Source of the DNA: Diphasiastrum complanatum
Taxonomy: Eukaryota > Streptophyta > Lycopodiopsida > Lycopodiales > Lycopodiaceae
Reading direction: 5' to 3'
DNA length: 64,000 nt
Assembly: GCA_029204225.1 (NCBI GenBank)
Contig: CM055106.1
Coordinates: 5,778,361-5,842,360 of the forward strand
Within the stretch, counting starts at the first letter, position 1, and each line of letters starts with the position of its first letter. Position numbers and translations under genes: made by a program. Shown here piece by piece: positions 43,511 through 55,800 of the stretch. The notes beneath the pieces were generated by a model, which ran no database searches, was not told the DNA's origin, and saw only the letters and a program-made list of their open reading frames with translations.

Positions 43511-46500
43511 GATAAAACAATTTCTCAATTGTTTGTCTCTGATCCTGAGTACTTATTCAGAGTCCAAAGGTACATTGAGCGATAAATCATCCAAATGGGC
43601 AAAATCTTCAATACATCAATTTGTCATTATCATATAGACTAAATTTACATGATACATTGGATGAGCAGTCGACCAAACTTGAAGATTAAGTTTAAAAGCC
43701 AACAAATCAATCATTTAACTTTTACAATTACCCTGAGAATCAATCTTTAGTCTGACTTCAATATCAAATAAGTATTTAGAGATGGGATAATTCTCAAATT
43801 ACCTGTCACTACACTAAAATACTATATCAACCTTTTAGAAGTACACTAAAAGATAAATTGCCCTATTGGGTTTGATTCTCCCCAATCTAATAACATCACC
43901 TTCATGTACCTCAATTTACATGAATCACTGGGTGAGTCCTCACCTTGTATTGGAAATCAATGTTCAAAAGATAAAGATCCAAAACAATTATAGTCCAAGA
44001 CTATCCACAAATACTTGTAGACCTGTCATAAATGCTTCTTGGTACAAAACTCATCCCACCAAAATCTCTTAGGAGATCCATCAAGATAAAAATGACTTCA
44101 ACTCAGTCCTGAGTACCCCAAATACTCTCCTGAGATAAGTGCTCTATCTCTAGCATCACATGCCAGAAAAATAGCAACCATTCAATCTTGATAGACTTAA
44201 CTACTCCTATTAACTGGAGATTTTAGGTTGAAAAACAGTACACAAGCATTCCTTGACTACAATCTATAAAGGTAAGCAAATTTCTCATAAGTAAACAATT
44301 ACTTAATGAAAATGCCTGTGAGATCCAAACAATCTCAAGTTTGTATACAAATTTAGAGTTCAAATAACAAATCTAAATTCTAACTCCACCAATTGATCAA
44401 GAATTACTCATCATCGTAAGAATCATCATATTTCCATATAATTGTCTAATGACCTTTAAGTATCAATTTATGATCCGTCAATCATAAACATTTAGAATCT
44501 TATGATTCGTCAATCATAATCTATCGGATTCTAAACCCATACTTAATCATTTAGAGATACTGGAGTATATGCATAACATACCACTCATGAAATATAAGAA
44601 ACATTCTAAAATCTTTTCCACAAGGCAAATTACTGGATTTCAAGAATATTCTCCCATCTCGATTCTTAACCGGATTATGAGTTCTAAATTCTACAATCAA
44701 TCAAGTGATTAAAGACCAATATAACATTTGTCTTTAACAATAATAAACTTTATACAATCACCTAGAACCACATCTAGAGATTATAAAGTTCTGCTGAATT
44801 CCAACTGAATTCAGTGGTTATCCTTGACATTAGTTAAACTCTGTCATCCAATGTATGTATATGAGCTCACTAGGATGTAGTCAATAACTTAGGATATTTT
44901 TCCTTCAAGAAATATTCTATATCAAGAATCTTCTATATTCTATGCACAGTTTTCATAAATAAATCCAAATAACTCACTATTCATGTGACTTATAAGCAAT
45001 ATAAATCAAAATAAACAGTTTTCCGGTGAATTTTCTTCACACTGCCTATTTATCCAATTAACTTCTGATCAGGAGTAATCCAATTACTCAAGTCAATTGT
45101 AAATGATTCAGAAATCTTAAATGTCTAGGTGCAAATCTCATTTATACATGTATAACACCATATTTAGATGATCTTCCAAACCATAAAATAAGTTAATGAA
45201 TTATCCTTTCCACAGAAAGAGACATTAACCTGCAAGTAATCGTTCCACACATTACTTGTTCATATGTCTATGTTCTCTGACTAGTTTAAGCATACGATAT
45301 AAACTCAGTACATAGGAAACACATAGTAGATCCACAAGATTAGGATGTACATAAGCAACTTATCCAACTATGTTCCTATACATAAACATAGGCTATAAAC
45401 TGACAGATATCCACAATCTGCATATGTTACTCACATAATTCACTGAGAATCTTGCAACTCAGCTACCAAAGAACCCTATTTCTCATGAGTAAATAACATA
45501 TCTAGGAAATCTTTGAAGTGAATAACTCCACATCACAAGTTTTCCAACCATCTAACTCTTGATAGCAAAATTTCTTCTACCAATCAGCCTATAACAGATC
45601 TTAGCGTACAAACCAAGATTAGGCTAACTCATACAGACATCTTTGGACATAGAGTGAAGATTAAAACTTTATTCCACTGATCCAATCCATAACAAAATGG
45701 TACTTGGTAACAATCAGTGAATCTTAATTTAATTTTTACCACTACTTCCCATATTAATGATTATCTCATAGCTCAATAACCCCAAAACTCCTCTAGTTCC
45801 AGATTACTCAAAATAATCACTTAGAGAGTTTGTCTATTTCAAACTGGATAGTTCTACCATTGCCCACATACAAGATTTTTTTTCAAAATCAATGCAACTA
45901 GTTGGTTCCTTGAAAGACTTATCCCTATCTTTTCTTCCCCCCTTTTAAAAAAAGAAATTCCATAATTTTGATTTAAAAGTTCCTAGGAAACAACGTATAA
46001 GATATCAAAGATTCGAAAAAGTCAGGAATAAGTATCCAATACTATTACAAATAGGACTTTTTCCTCATAATCACATAATATCTTATCCCGAATGATAGAA
46101 ATATTATCTCTCAATAATCAACTATCAAATAGAGACTAACATTAGGGTTCAGAAAACCTAAGTTCTGAGCCATATTCAAAAATCTTATATGGAAGTACAA
46201 TTTCATATAATTATAACAATCCTTCAGAACAGAGTTCTACACTGGAAAGAATTATATGAATCTCAATCCAATTGTCATGTAATAAGAAATTTCTAAAGAG
46301 TAGAGGTCTAGTAAAATAGAGAAATAGATTTAAGGGCTTCCATATTTTGTAATTAATGAGATACCATTAAGGGATCAATCTATATCTCATAATTCCCAAA
46401 ATACCTTTAACAAAAACCAATGGACTCTATTAGTACTACCATTACAGCAATCCCTAACCATCGGTCTACCGATCATTCTACCTAAGAAATCCCCTTTAGA

Positions 46501-46790
46501 ATAACTGATGTCCCATACCACCAGCTTTTCCTCCAAGAATCCTCTGCATCCAGATCTGTTCTGCCCAAAAAGTCAAAAAAGATGATTTGGCATTCCTATA
46601 CCCAGATATAGGATCAAATTCACAACCAATTTCGGGAGATAATCCTAACAATTGAGATCTCTCATGCTTCTTTAGTGTTACTCAAAGAATACCATTTCAT
46701 ATTGTACCCAACATGGACAAACAGAATGTATCATCCCCAGTACAATAGAATGTATCACTAACCCAAAAGGAACGTACATTTCAACAAAAA
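43511..46790. other. Long AT-rich stretch, no gene recognised
   Basis: Over 3 kb without a frame of note on either strand. By position the left part should be the decayed interior of the chromovirus-like element, but I could not identify RT, RNase H or integrase in it. Confidence 0.5.
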
Positions 46791-46802
46791 CCGAATCTCA
46801 TA

Positions 46803-47224
46803 TTGTCCTTGATATCCAATACTGTCATAGTAGATCTACTTTCCAAATGTTTTGTGGTACATTGCAAAAGTTTCTCGTATTATCTACGATGCAATGGCCA
46901 GGCGGAATCCACAAACAAGATCTTATGTGGTGTTCTCACCAAAACTGTTGAGTCCAACCAATCTGATTACATGGCTTTATTATTGAGCAGCCCTCACTTC
47001 GGCAACTGCACGTTGATATGATGGAGCTATGGAAAACCCATAACTTTTTACAGGGTATGCTCCATTACTACAAACTCATGCCCTTCCTTAACAAATTATG
47101 ATGACAAATGATGGAGGGCATCAACAACAAAATTTACCAATCTCGACAACAATCTCGTTTCCAAGAAGCTCAAAAAATCCAGGATGAAAAAGTTTTGATT
47201 GGTGTGGGACCACCAATCCAATAA
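46803..47224 (+). pseudogene. gypsy B integrase C-terminal part
   Basis: YLRCNGQAESTNKILCGVLT contains the integrase Glu region (families read YHPQ-NGQAE-TN). A broken stretch follows, then ME-GINNKIYQSRQQSRF and VLIGVGPPIQ before the stop next to the polypurine tract. Confidence 0.7.
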
Positions 47225-47236
47225 GGAGGGGGATAA

Positions 47237-48037
47237 TGTTAGCAACTGTGCAAACACAGTGAAAAACATAAAAAAGAGAAATAAAACTCTGTGGCATGTG
47301 TTTTGTACATCCACGTATGAGTATTTGTCAATAAACTTCTACCATGGCATGTGTTTTGTAAGTCCATAAGTCGAAACTTAAAATAATAAAATACCTTAAA
47401 CTTAGGATTAGAACTTAGACTTAAGAAACTTAAGCTTAGAAATATTTGTTTTAAGTTATCTTAAGTTTCCTAAGTTAGAAGTTCTAGAATGGCTAGTTTT
47501 AAACTAATTCCATAAGTTAGTCGATACTTATGAAAGACCTTCCTTGCTATAAAAGGAGAGGTATTTGTCACGTACACAACACTTTGAGATTAGGCTATCT
47601 TGCTCTCTATTTTGGAGAATTATCACTTTATTTCATTTGTGTTTCCTTTGGGAAGGTGCTCGGGCCTCCTCTTACCTCCTTCGCATAGGTTTGTATTGTG
47701 GCATGCGTTTTATTGGTTCTATATTTAGTATTAGTTGCAATCTCATTTTATTAACCTTGGTGTTAAGTAGAATTTAGATTAATCTTCTTGCTAGTTTGGG
47801 AAGCCTTAGCAAGATTTTTTATTGTTTGGCTAATCTTGGCTAGTTGGGTAAGCCTTAGTCAAGTTAATTGTTATTTCCGTTCCACTGGGAAAGCCTTGGT
47901 GCCTCTGTCCTTGTTTGTTTATTTTTCATTTGAGAGCTTTTGGTAGATTTCTAAAAAGTGGACGATCCTCTCTAACATTATACTACATTTGTGAGTAGAT
48001 CTAGCCACCGTACTACAAACTAGAAATACTTCCAAAA
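47237..48037 (+). repeat. 3' LTR of gypsy B
   Basis: Starts TGTTAGCAACTGTGC. It contains CTATAAAAGGAGAGG (about 47549), the presumed TATA box, and ends ACTTCCAAAA where gypsy A has CTTCCAACA, so the terminal CA is mutated. It aligns along its length with the reverse complement of 4767-5574. A second possible end is GATAACA at 48045. Confidence 0.8.
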
Positions 48038-48045
48038 GTGTGATA

Positions 48046-48570
48046 ACACTGGCAACGGAAATATATTCTTGATTACAATTTTTGGTAGTAATTGTATATC
48101 AGAAACAGCTTTTTGATGAAGATTCTAGGATTAGATATACTGAAAATATCTACAACTAACTCGCATTGAATGCCATCTCTATATTAATTATAACCACCTT
48201 GTAATTGTAAATATATGTACAAAATAGGCGGATTGTCAACGCGAAGTCATTGGATCGGTAGATTTTCGACCGACGGTATCAAAATTTTACAATGTATTGA
48301 ATTTATACAAAGGATCAAAAAATGTACACGGGGTTGAAAAATATGTATAGGGTCGGATAAATTACACCTGATTTGACTGGATCCAAGGTCAAAGACGCCC
48401 AGTAATTTTCGCCTCGATCCGATCCGATCCAGGGTCAAAAAATCTCAGTTGCTCAACATTCTAGCCTTCTGTTTCTAGATTTTATACGTCTTTCAAGATG
48501 CTCATTAATAATTAGATTTGAGACTGAGCATCAAATTCCAACATTATCAACCAGTCACTCAATCTAGCAA
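48046..48570. other. No gene recognised
   Basis: Short repeats such as GATCCGATCCGATCC (48415-48430) only. It may include a decayed LTR or gag of the copia remnant that follows. Confidence 0.4.
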
Positions 48571-48574
48571 CAAG

Positions 48575-49200
48575 AGGAAGATGAAGTAGCCTTCTTGACC
48601 AAGGTCGAAGAACAATAGGATATCGATTCCTGGTACTTGGACTCGGGAGCAACTCAACACATGACTCACCATCGAGATTGGTTCCAAGACTATAAGTCAT
48701 TCACCCACTCGAGACAATTCATCTCATTCTATGAAGGGTGAAGGAACAGTCAGGGTCAAATTTCAGATAGGTGAAGTAAAGTTGTTGTCCAATGTTTTTC
48801 ATATTTCAAATTTGACCAAAAATTTGCTTTCAATATGTAGAATCACTTATTCAAGTCATAGGGACAAATTTGATAAACAAGGCTGCACTATTCTTGACAA
48901 ATTTAAGAAAGTCTTAGCTTTCAGTAGAAGATGGGGCTACCTTTATAAATTTAGTCACTCTTATTCTAGAAATAGTCAAGCTCTTTATACTTCGACTTCT
49001 GAATCAACTAATATGCTATGGCATTTCAAATTAGGCCAAATTTCAATAGTATCAAATGTTGAATCAGAATCTAGTATAAGATCTTCCTTCCATTAGCAAA
49101 TCTACTTCTTCTTGTGAAAGCTGTATTATCAGCAAACATGCTAGAAGTCCATTCATTACCGATTTAGTCCGTTCTTCTTAAGATTTGCTAGATCTTGTGC
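48575..49200 (+). pseudogene. Ty1/copia protease and pre-integrase remnant (copia-4)
   Basis: DSWYLDSGATQHMTHHRDWF (protease DSGAT) at about 48620-48690 is followed by frame 48731-49096 with VKLLSNVFHISNLTKNLLSI (LYVP-L-KNLLS block) and LWHFKLGQIS. Then comes CESCIISKHARSPF, the integrase zinc-binding region. There are stops and shifts, and no LTRs were identified. Confidence 0.75.
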
Positions 49201-50975
49201 ATAGTAACATACTATTTCCATAGGGGGAGCCATTTATCTTGCCTTTGGAGGTAGTTGAAAATTCAGTGTAAAAATGGCAAGAGCTTTGCTAGGAAAAGTG
49301 ACAAATGACTCGAATCCCTACTTTTGTAGTGGAGAATTAGAAGGTGTATTAGGAGAAGTATATTTTTCTTAGCCATGTTCAATACCAAATTTTGCAGGGA
49401 ACTTCTTCATGATTTTCTAAGATCCCAGAGAAGTTGGTGAAGGTTCAGAAGATGATTTGCATACCCTACGAAGATTTTTAAAGTCATGCAAGGGTTCAAC
49501 TCTCGCAATGATGGATCTCTCGCACAACTTTCTCCTGTAGGGAAAAATGGAAGGTAAGGAGAAAATTTCTTAAGTCTTCCATTAAGTTCTAGGATAGTTT
49601 GAACAACGTCTTCCTTACACGAGACAAAAGATTTGAAATTTTATACATTTTCTAGCATAAAAGTTGGCTATTTAAATTGCAAATTTACTTTGATGCAAGA
49701 TAAAAGGCATCTAGTGGATAGAACATTGATTAGTTGGAAGATTTCCTTGTAGATCTAGGGAGAATGACCATAAAACTTGAAGAACTCCATACGTGGAAAC
49801 TTGTTTGAAGGAAAAAAGTTTCGATATCTTGCTAATATTCCAAAAATAGAAGAGGAAAAAAAACAAAAACTTGGCCTCTAGTGTATGAAGCGATCAAAGT
49901 GAAAATTGATGGTTTATTTTAATAAGGAGCAACTAACCTCATGCAACAACTTAGCAACAATTAAACAACTTCAAAAGAGATGCAAAAAATGAGCCTTTAT
50001 GTTTTTTCAATCTATTATCAACACGGAGACCAGAAAATTGTCACACCTTGCAAAACATTGTTATTTTTGTGTTATAGTTTGTTACAAAGGGACCCACTTT
50101 TTTACCCTAGAGATCAACACCAAAAAAAAGAAAAAATAAGCCTTCAGAGAGTCACCTTTATAAGGTATGTGGTGATTGATCCCATCAGAGAGGAGCACAT
50201 TGCTTTGTTATATAGCTATTTTTGGATAGCATAAGGGAAAGTGGAATCCCAACTTGTTCCCAATATGTATATTGCCATCTCTATCTCCATCATCTTTAAC
50301 ATTCAGCCCTTCAAAATAAGTAACCTAGTTATATTGACTATTTGAAACTAAATTTGTTTTCATAGATGATAGATTTAAACATTTGGGGCATAGCAACATA
50401 TGCTAAGTTAAACCAATCAATGACATGAAGTATTCAAAAAATCATGTACAAAGTCAGGTTCTTTTTCCTTGATATGGCGAACTAACAAAGGGTTTGTCCA
50501 TGCTACTTTACTTTTGTACGATGTTCTCTTCTAGTTTTGATGCATATCAATGTCATGAATGCCCACTTATGTAGTAGTATTAAAGTGAGCTCATATGTTA
50601 ACTTCATTTTCAAATGAAAAACAAATTGATGTATCTACTAGATGCGACAACTCTTATAGAAGAATGTTAGATTAGGGTAAGCTTGATAAGCTAAAGAAAT
50701 GCTTGATGTACAATTATAATAAATTGCATGATTTTTCACATTCTTTGTTTACTTGATAAAGTAGTGTCATTGTTAATACTTTGGATGGTTATTGTTATGT
50801 TGAGAAATGTTTGGCATCATGAAAATTGTCCATCTGTATGCGCACAAAATATAAGAGGCTACAATAGCTATTTAACATTTGAAAATACAATGAAATTGAA
50901 TGCACCTAGATATGGTTGTGCATGGGCTTTGATTACAAGAATTTCAAATAATAACTTTGGCTTGCATAATTATGA
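49201..50975. other. AT-rich stretch, no gene recognised
   Basis: Frames at 49980-50234 and 50728-51027 have no recognisable motif. Confidence 0.45.
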
Positions 50976-50979
50976 AAAG

Positions 50980-51192
50980 ACTTTTATCAACCTAGCACTT
51001 CATGTAATCAATATAGTTGTTGAATAGGTTTTGGTTTATCAATATGATTGGAGATAACTTAGTTGGCACATATGTGGTCAACATGACTTTTATTAACCTA
51101 CCACTTCATGTAATCAATGTAGTTGGTGAATATGTTTTGGTATGTCAATTTGATTAGAGATCACTTAGTTGGCACATTTATCATCATCATGA
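50980..51192. repeat. Tandem duplication of about 107 bp
   Basis: CACTTCATGTAATCAATATAG at about 50997 recurs at about 51104 with GGTTTTGGT-TATCAAT-TGAT and AGTTGGCACAT following in each copy. About 10% mismatch. Confidence 0.8.
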
Positions 51193-51780
51193 CAAACAGA
51201 TCTCTTATTCATTGCAAAACCCAATGATTCTAGTTCAAAATTTGTAATGCAAGATGATGTGATGAAAATGACATGGGAGGTTATTTTGATCACGTACATC
51301 AATCTACATATAATTAATAGGGTCAAAGGATATTGCAAAATTTATTTTGTAGCCAACTATGCATAATATTGAGGCCAAATGTCACTCAAGAAAATGACAT
51401 ATCAAGAATTCAAAATTGGAAAGGATTCCAACTAGATAAAAAACATGTCACATAATCTATGATGTTGATAATAGTAATTACAACTTCTAATGTAAGCTAT
51501 GCAAATCAAGACCAATCTCTTTACTGTAGCTCTTAATGATTGTCAAATGATTTCCAAAAATCATTTGTTTCATAGCCAAAATCAAGACTATATAAGTTTT
51601 CCTAACATAAGGAATGCCAATCTACATTAAGGTTGGTATAGTGACTCATACTATATTGCAAGGTACAATCATAATGGGAGTGGTATGTCCAAAGCTCAAA
51701 AGTTTTTTATAAGATTTTTCAAAAATAGTGTACAAGGTCAAGGCCGATCGGTTGAGCTAGGTAATAGAGAGGCTCTTGTC
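51193..51780. other. No gene recognised
   Basis: AT-rich sequence up to the gypsy fragment. No motif seen. Confidence 0.4.
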
Positions 51781-52487
51781 ACATTGACACAGGCAACTCG
51801 TCAACAGTGGTGGTGGTATTGGATTGGATCTGTTGTTTCCACTGGCCAGCATGTTTCCAAAGTACATGGAAGGGAAGGGTGACATTGGCTTGTAGTAAAT
51901 CTCCCCAAACTTCGATACCTTCAAGGGTTTTGCTTTCAAAGGGCTTGTGAGGTACTTTATGGGAAGAGGAAGATTGTTGGTCGGCATTGCGGATTTGCTG
52001 GCGATACTCATGATGTGGCCGAATTTCTTCAGATGGGTGAGGATAAACTATCATCACTTGGAGGAACCGCCTGCGGGTGAGTTTCGCTGGGTGCAAGTGT
52101 AGGGGTTTGGCGTTGGGTTTGTGCCCGAGTCAAGACCCAAGCAGGATGTGTTTCGATTGGTAAGGTTTCTACTTGCACTGAACAGACATGAGTGGTTGGC
52201 TTAGATCTGGATGGGCAGTCCTTCACGTGATGTTCAATACCACAGTTTTCACAAGCTGGAGGAAAGCGGAGTTTATCTGGGCAATGAATACTAGGATGTT
52301 TACATGCACAGATAAAGCATCCTCGTATTGCGAGGAGTTGATGTGCGGCAAAGACAGCTTGGTTTGGGTTGTAAGCTTGGGCATTGGGATCCACCGGTTG
52401 AGCATTAGAATCATAGGTATAATCAACAATCGTTTCAGTAGAGTATTGTGGTTGAGTATTATCTTCCACATAGTAAGGGGGTTTCAG
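51781..52487 (-). pseudogene. Ty3/gypsy gag-nucleocapsid fragment, sister of gypsy A
   Basis: Almost identical to 2236-2935. The minus-strand frame 52029-52541 has CKHPSIHCPDKLRFPPACEN then CGIEHHVKDCPSRSK, and the linker before protease follows (51779-52096). Small indels differ from gypsy A: a short deletion in the STPIVYPH region and an intact AGWV-type codon where A has lost bases. No LTR, PBS or other gypsy part is attached, so it is an isolated fragment of 0.7 kb. Confidence 0.85.
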
Positions 52488-54300
52488 GATGTAATGTGCC
52501 TCATGATGTGGTGGATACAAAAGAAAAAATAGAATGTTCAAACTAAAGTTGTATGTTATACTCCCATAAATGCAAAACTTTACCTGACTTCAAAGCATGG
52601 TGACATAAAGTCGTGATCATAATTGTAGGTAGATGATCTAATTCATATGAGACAACATGTTCCTACATTATATTGTAACTACCGACAAAGTTTCTATTTG
52701 ACATGTGTTGTCACTTCTTTCAACCCTTTAATTATGAGCATTCGACAATTGGTTCCAATGAAACAATCTAGCTAATTTAGAATCTATGATTTCATTACAT
52801 CATTCTCAAATGATGTAAACCCAAGACAATTTAATGATGTGAAAAAAAATATACTAAATATGTAAATCAAGTTATTTTAAACATTGATAATTGCCAAAAA
52901 AAAAAACCAATTGTAAATGGCTCCCATAGGTTTTCTATTCGAAACATTGAGCTTTAAAAAAGAATAATGTTGGTGTAGTACTCAATAAACATCATCTACA
53001 AGCTTCCATCAAGAGCTTCAAGTTTACTTGATATAAATAATGGAAAACTAGAAAACAACTATTTATTTGTGTTATAGTAAGGACTTGGAACACTAAATCC
53101 ACATTTATTGCTTAATCCAATTCCAAAGTTGTGGGTTCCTATATGTTACTATTCCATGTGAAGATTAGAATATGAGCCCTTACTTATCCATTTTGAAGTA
53201 AAACTCTCTTATCCAACTCAAGTATGACAAGGGACCTTGTGCACTCTTTTGGAAAACTTTCTTAAGTACATATCAATTTTGAAGAAACTGATTCTATTTT
53301 AGATGGATTTTACAATATGATATATGTTCTAGTATGAGTGTCTTTATCATTCTATTGATGTCATGTTTGTTGGAGAATTTCATAGAGACTTTGTTCATTT
53401 TTGACATAAAATGAAGCAATTACTAGAGTGGATGATGAGATCAAAGAGCATATAGCCAATATTTAAAGGAAAAAGAGAAGGAAAGAAGGTGTAGGCTTAT
53501 GGTAAGATCATTTCACAAATCAAAAATCTTTTGTTGCAGACAAAGCAAAAAGCCTTTTGACTTTTTAATATCGACATAAAAATATGTACAAGGTGGTGGT
53601 GGACATAAATCCAACCCCATTATGACATCTATCAAGTAAAATAACTAGTCTAATTTTACCAACTTTCACATGTTCTACTATTATTGTCTTCTCTAGTATT
53701 GTCTGAGGGTTGCTTTGACAAAGAACCATTTGTATGCCATCTTTGAGTCCTCATAAAAGTAAGGTTCGTAGGGAGAAGGCGCGGTAATGGCCCTATAGCT
53801 TTTTACTTCTTGTGACAATTCTGTTAATTAGGATCCATATTGTCTAATAATTTCTCTCTCCCCTATTGAATGGAATGTTAATGTGAATAATAAACCATCA
53901 ATCATATGATGGGAGAGTAATTCCTCTATGATGTGGATCATCCCTCATTGTAGGCTATGATACCAATGTCTCATTATTCCCACCAAGGTGGTTGCAAAGA
54001 ATATTATTTTATGATGGAGATCCATGATTTAGCTTATGAAGCAAGTTAGAAAGCATCGATGCTTCCTTGACACTCTCATATGCGACCACATGAAACTTTG
54101 GCATAGATCCTCTCAATTTTGGTAATAGGACACTGTCAATGGTAGGTCATCTCGTCGTTCTGGCAGGTTCCATATATCCATAGGGACATGACGATATCCT
54201 CTATGTCAATGTTTGTGAAATCTAGCAAATTAGTGAATTTTGATTAGTTTTTTCAAGGGCATGTAAGAAACTTGCTTGACTTTAGATAATGGTAACTTTT
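52488..54300. other. AT-rich stretch, no gene recognised
   Basis: No frames with motifs. It may include the 5' LTR of the copia fragment that follows. Confidence 0.45.
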
Positions 54301-54447
54301 TGTATGATAGAGCTCTTGCCTAGATTCAAAGTGTGATCGATAGATCTGGAAAATCTGCGTTGATCTAGTCTTAATTGATCTTGTGCAAACTCGCACGCAT
54401 GTAGGTCATGTTAGACCTATAAGGTCCATAAATCCTAATCTTTAGCA

Positions 54448-54460
54448 TGATATCAGAGCT
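54448..54460 (+). other. copia primer-binding site (copia-5)
   Basis: TGATATCAGAGCT, one base off the plant tRNA-Met PBS (TGGTATCAGAGC), directly after CTTTAGCA, which would be an LTR end. The LTR start was not found. Confidence 0.55.
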
Positions 54461-55139
54461 AAATCCATGCATGTATAGATGTAGATCATCACGAAACAAG
54501 ATTTTGTGTGAAAAATCTATGTTTGAGAGTGCTCTTGGATCTCGATTGTCTCCTAGCTTCAAATTGCCCAATGATAGTTAGATTTGTTTGGATCAATAGT
54601 GAGCATTTAATGTGTGTAAAGTTCGGACCATGTGTGAATTGCATCCACTTTGGAATTTTGTAGCAATCTCATTTTTGATCCATCGAGTCCAAGTAGATAT
54701 CTAAAGGAAAGAGCTTGAGGTGAAGATTGAGAAGACTAAGGCACCAAGGATTGTTAATGCATTCTGTTGATCTTTGAATCTAAAATTTGAGGGAAGGTAG
54801 GTGTGCCCACTTGGTTTTTTAGATCTTACTGATTCAATGCCTTTGATCTCAAGAGTTAGGTCTAAAATTGAAAGTTTCTCTCAAAGCTATTCAAAAGGTT
54901 GAAATTCTATGGATCTGAGTTTTTTGTGCTTTAAAACAATTTTGGAAAATCAAGTTTGTTGAATCTTGGGAAGATCCATTCTTCACATTGACTAGATTTT
55001 GGTGTTGTATGATTCTAGAGTTTGTGATCTAGATCTTAGTGGAGCTTGCTAAAATCTTAAATCTTGTTCAAATCTAGTTGTTTGGAGGTCACATATTCAT
55101 TTCTAGTGTCATTTCACACGAGTGAGCTTTGTGCTCATC

Positions 55140-55800
55140 ATGGCATCAATAGGGGCATACCTATTGAAAGCAAGTGAAAATTTGATTCCATCTAACTATA
55201 TAATATCACATGGAATGTTAGGATGGAATCCATCTTGGTGCTACAAGATCTCATTGGCATAGTGAGTGGGTTTGAGGAAGAGCCTCAAAACCTACAAGAG
55301 ACCACTAGATTCAAAAAGAGATTAAGGATGACTGCATTGCATCAAGCTGAATGTGTCTAATGACCTCCTAAGGGAGATAGGAGCTTGTATCTTGACCACG
55401 GAGGCATGGGATACTTTGCAAGCAATCTATGAATCCAAAAATACTTCAAGGCTTCTCTCTTTAAGAAATCAAATCCTCCAAAGTTTTCAAAACAAGGGAG
55501 AGAGTGTCCAAAATTATGTAGTGAGGGTAAAGGATTACAATAGAGAGCTTGCATGCATTGGTGATGTGATAAAGTCTCAAGAGCCAGTTCAAATTGTGTT
55601 GGATGGTCTTAATGAAGATTTCTCTAACTTTGTTCAACCCTATGCTACTCAAGGGGAGCTACCATTCATGGAGAGCCTACAAGGTGTTGATGGCCAATGA
55701 GCGTAGGTGTGAGCTCAAGCTTGCAAGGATGGGGCAAATCATGGCAAAGGAAGAGGAGAAGAAGACACTCATCATCCAAGGCAAAGGCAAAGGCAAGTAG
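55140..55800 (+). pseudogene. copia-5 gag
   Basis: ATG 55140 gives MASIGAYLLKASENLIPSNY. After a frameshift and a stop the frame 55353-55700 reads MSNDLLREIGACILTTEAWD, LQAIYESKNTSRLLSLRNQI, VVRVKDYNRELACIGDVIK and IVLDGLNEDFSNFVQPYATQ, the UBN2-type gag domain. Another shift leads to ANERRCELKLARM and a Lys-rich end. It is the same gag family as copia-1 and copia-2, on the opposite strand. No pol follows. Confidence 0.8.

Larger units (their letters stand above)
46791..48037 (+). mobile_element. Ty3/gypsy element B, 3' end with LTR
   Basis: A plus-strand integrase end (46803-47021), the C-terminus of pol (stop TAA 47222-47224), a polypurine tract GGAGGGGGATAA and an LTR (47237-48037). The LTR belongs to the same family as that of gypsy A (4767-5574). 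The rest of the element is absent on the left, so it is a 5'-truncated copy. Confidence 0.8.
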
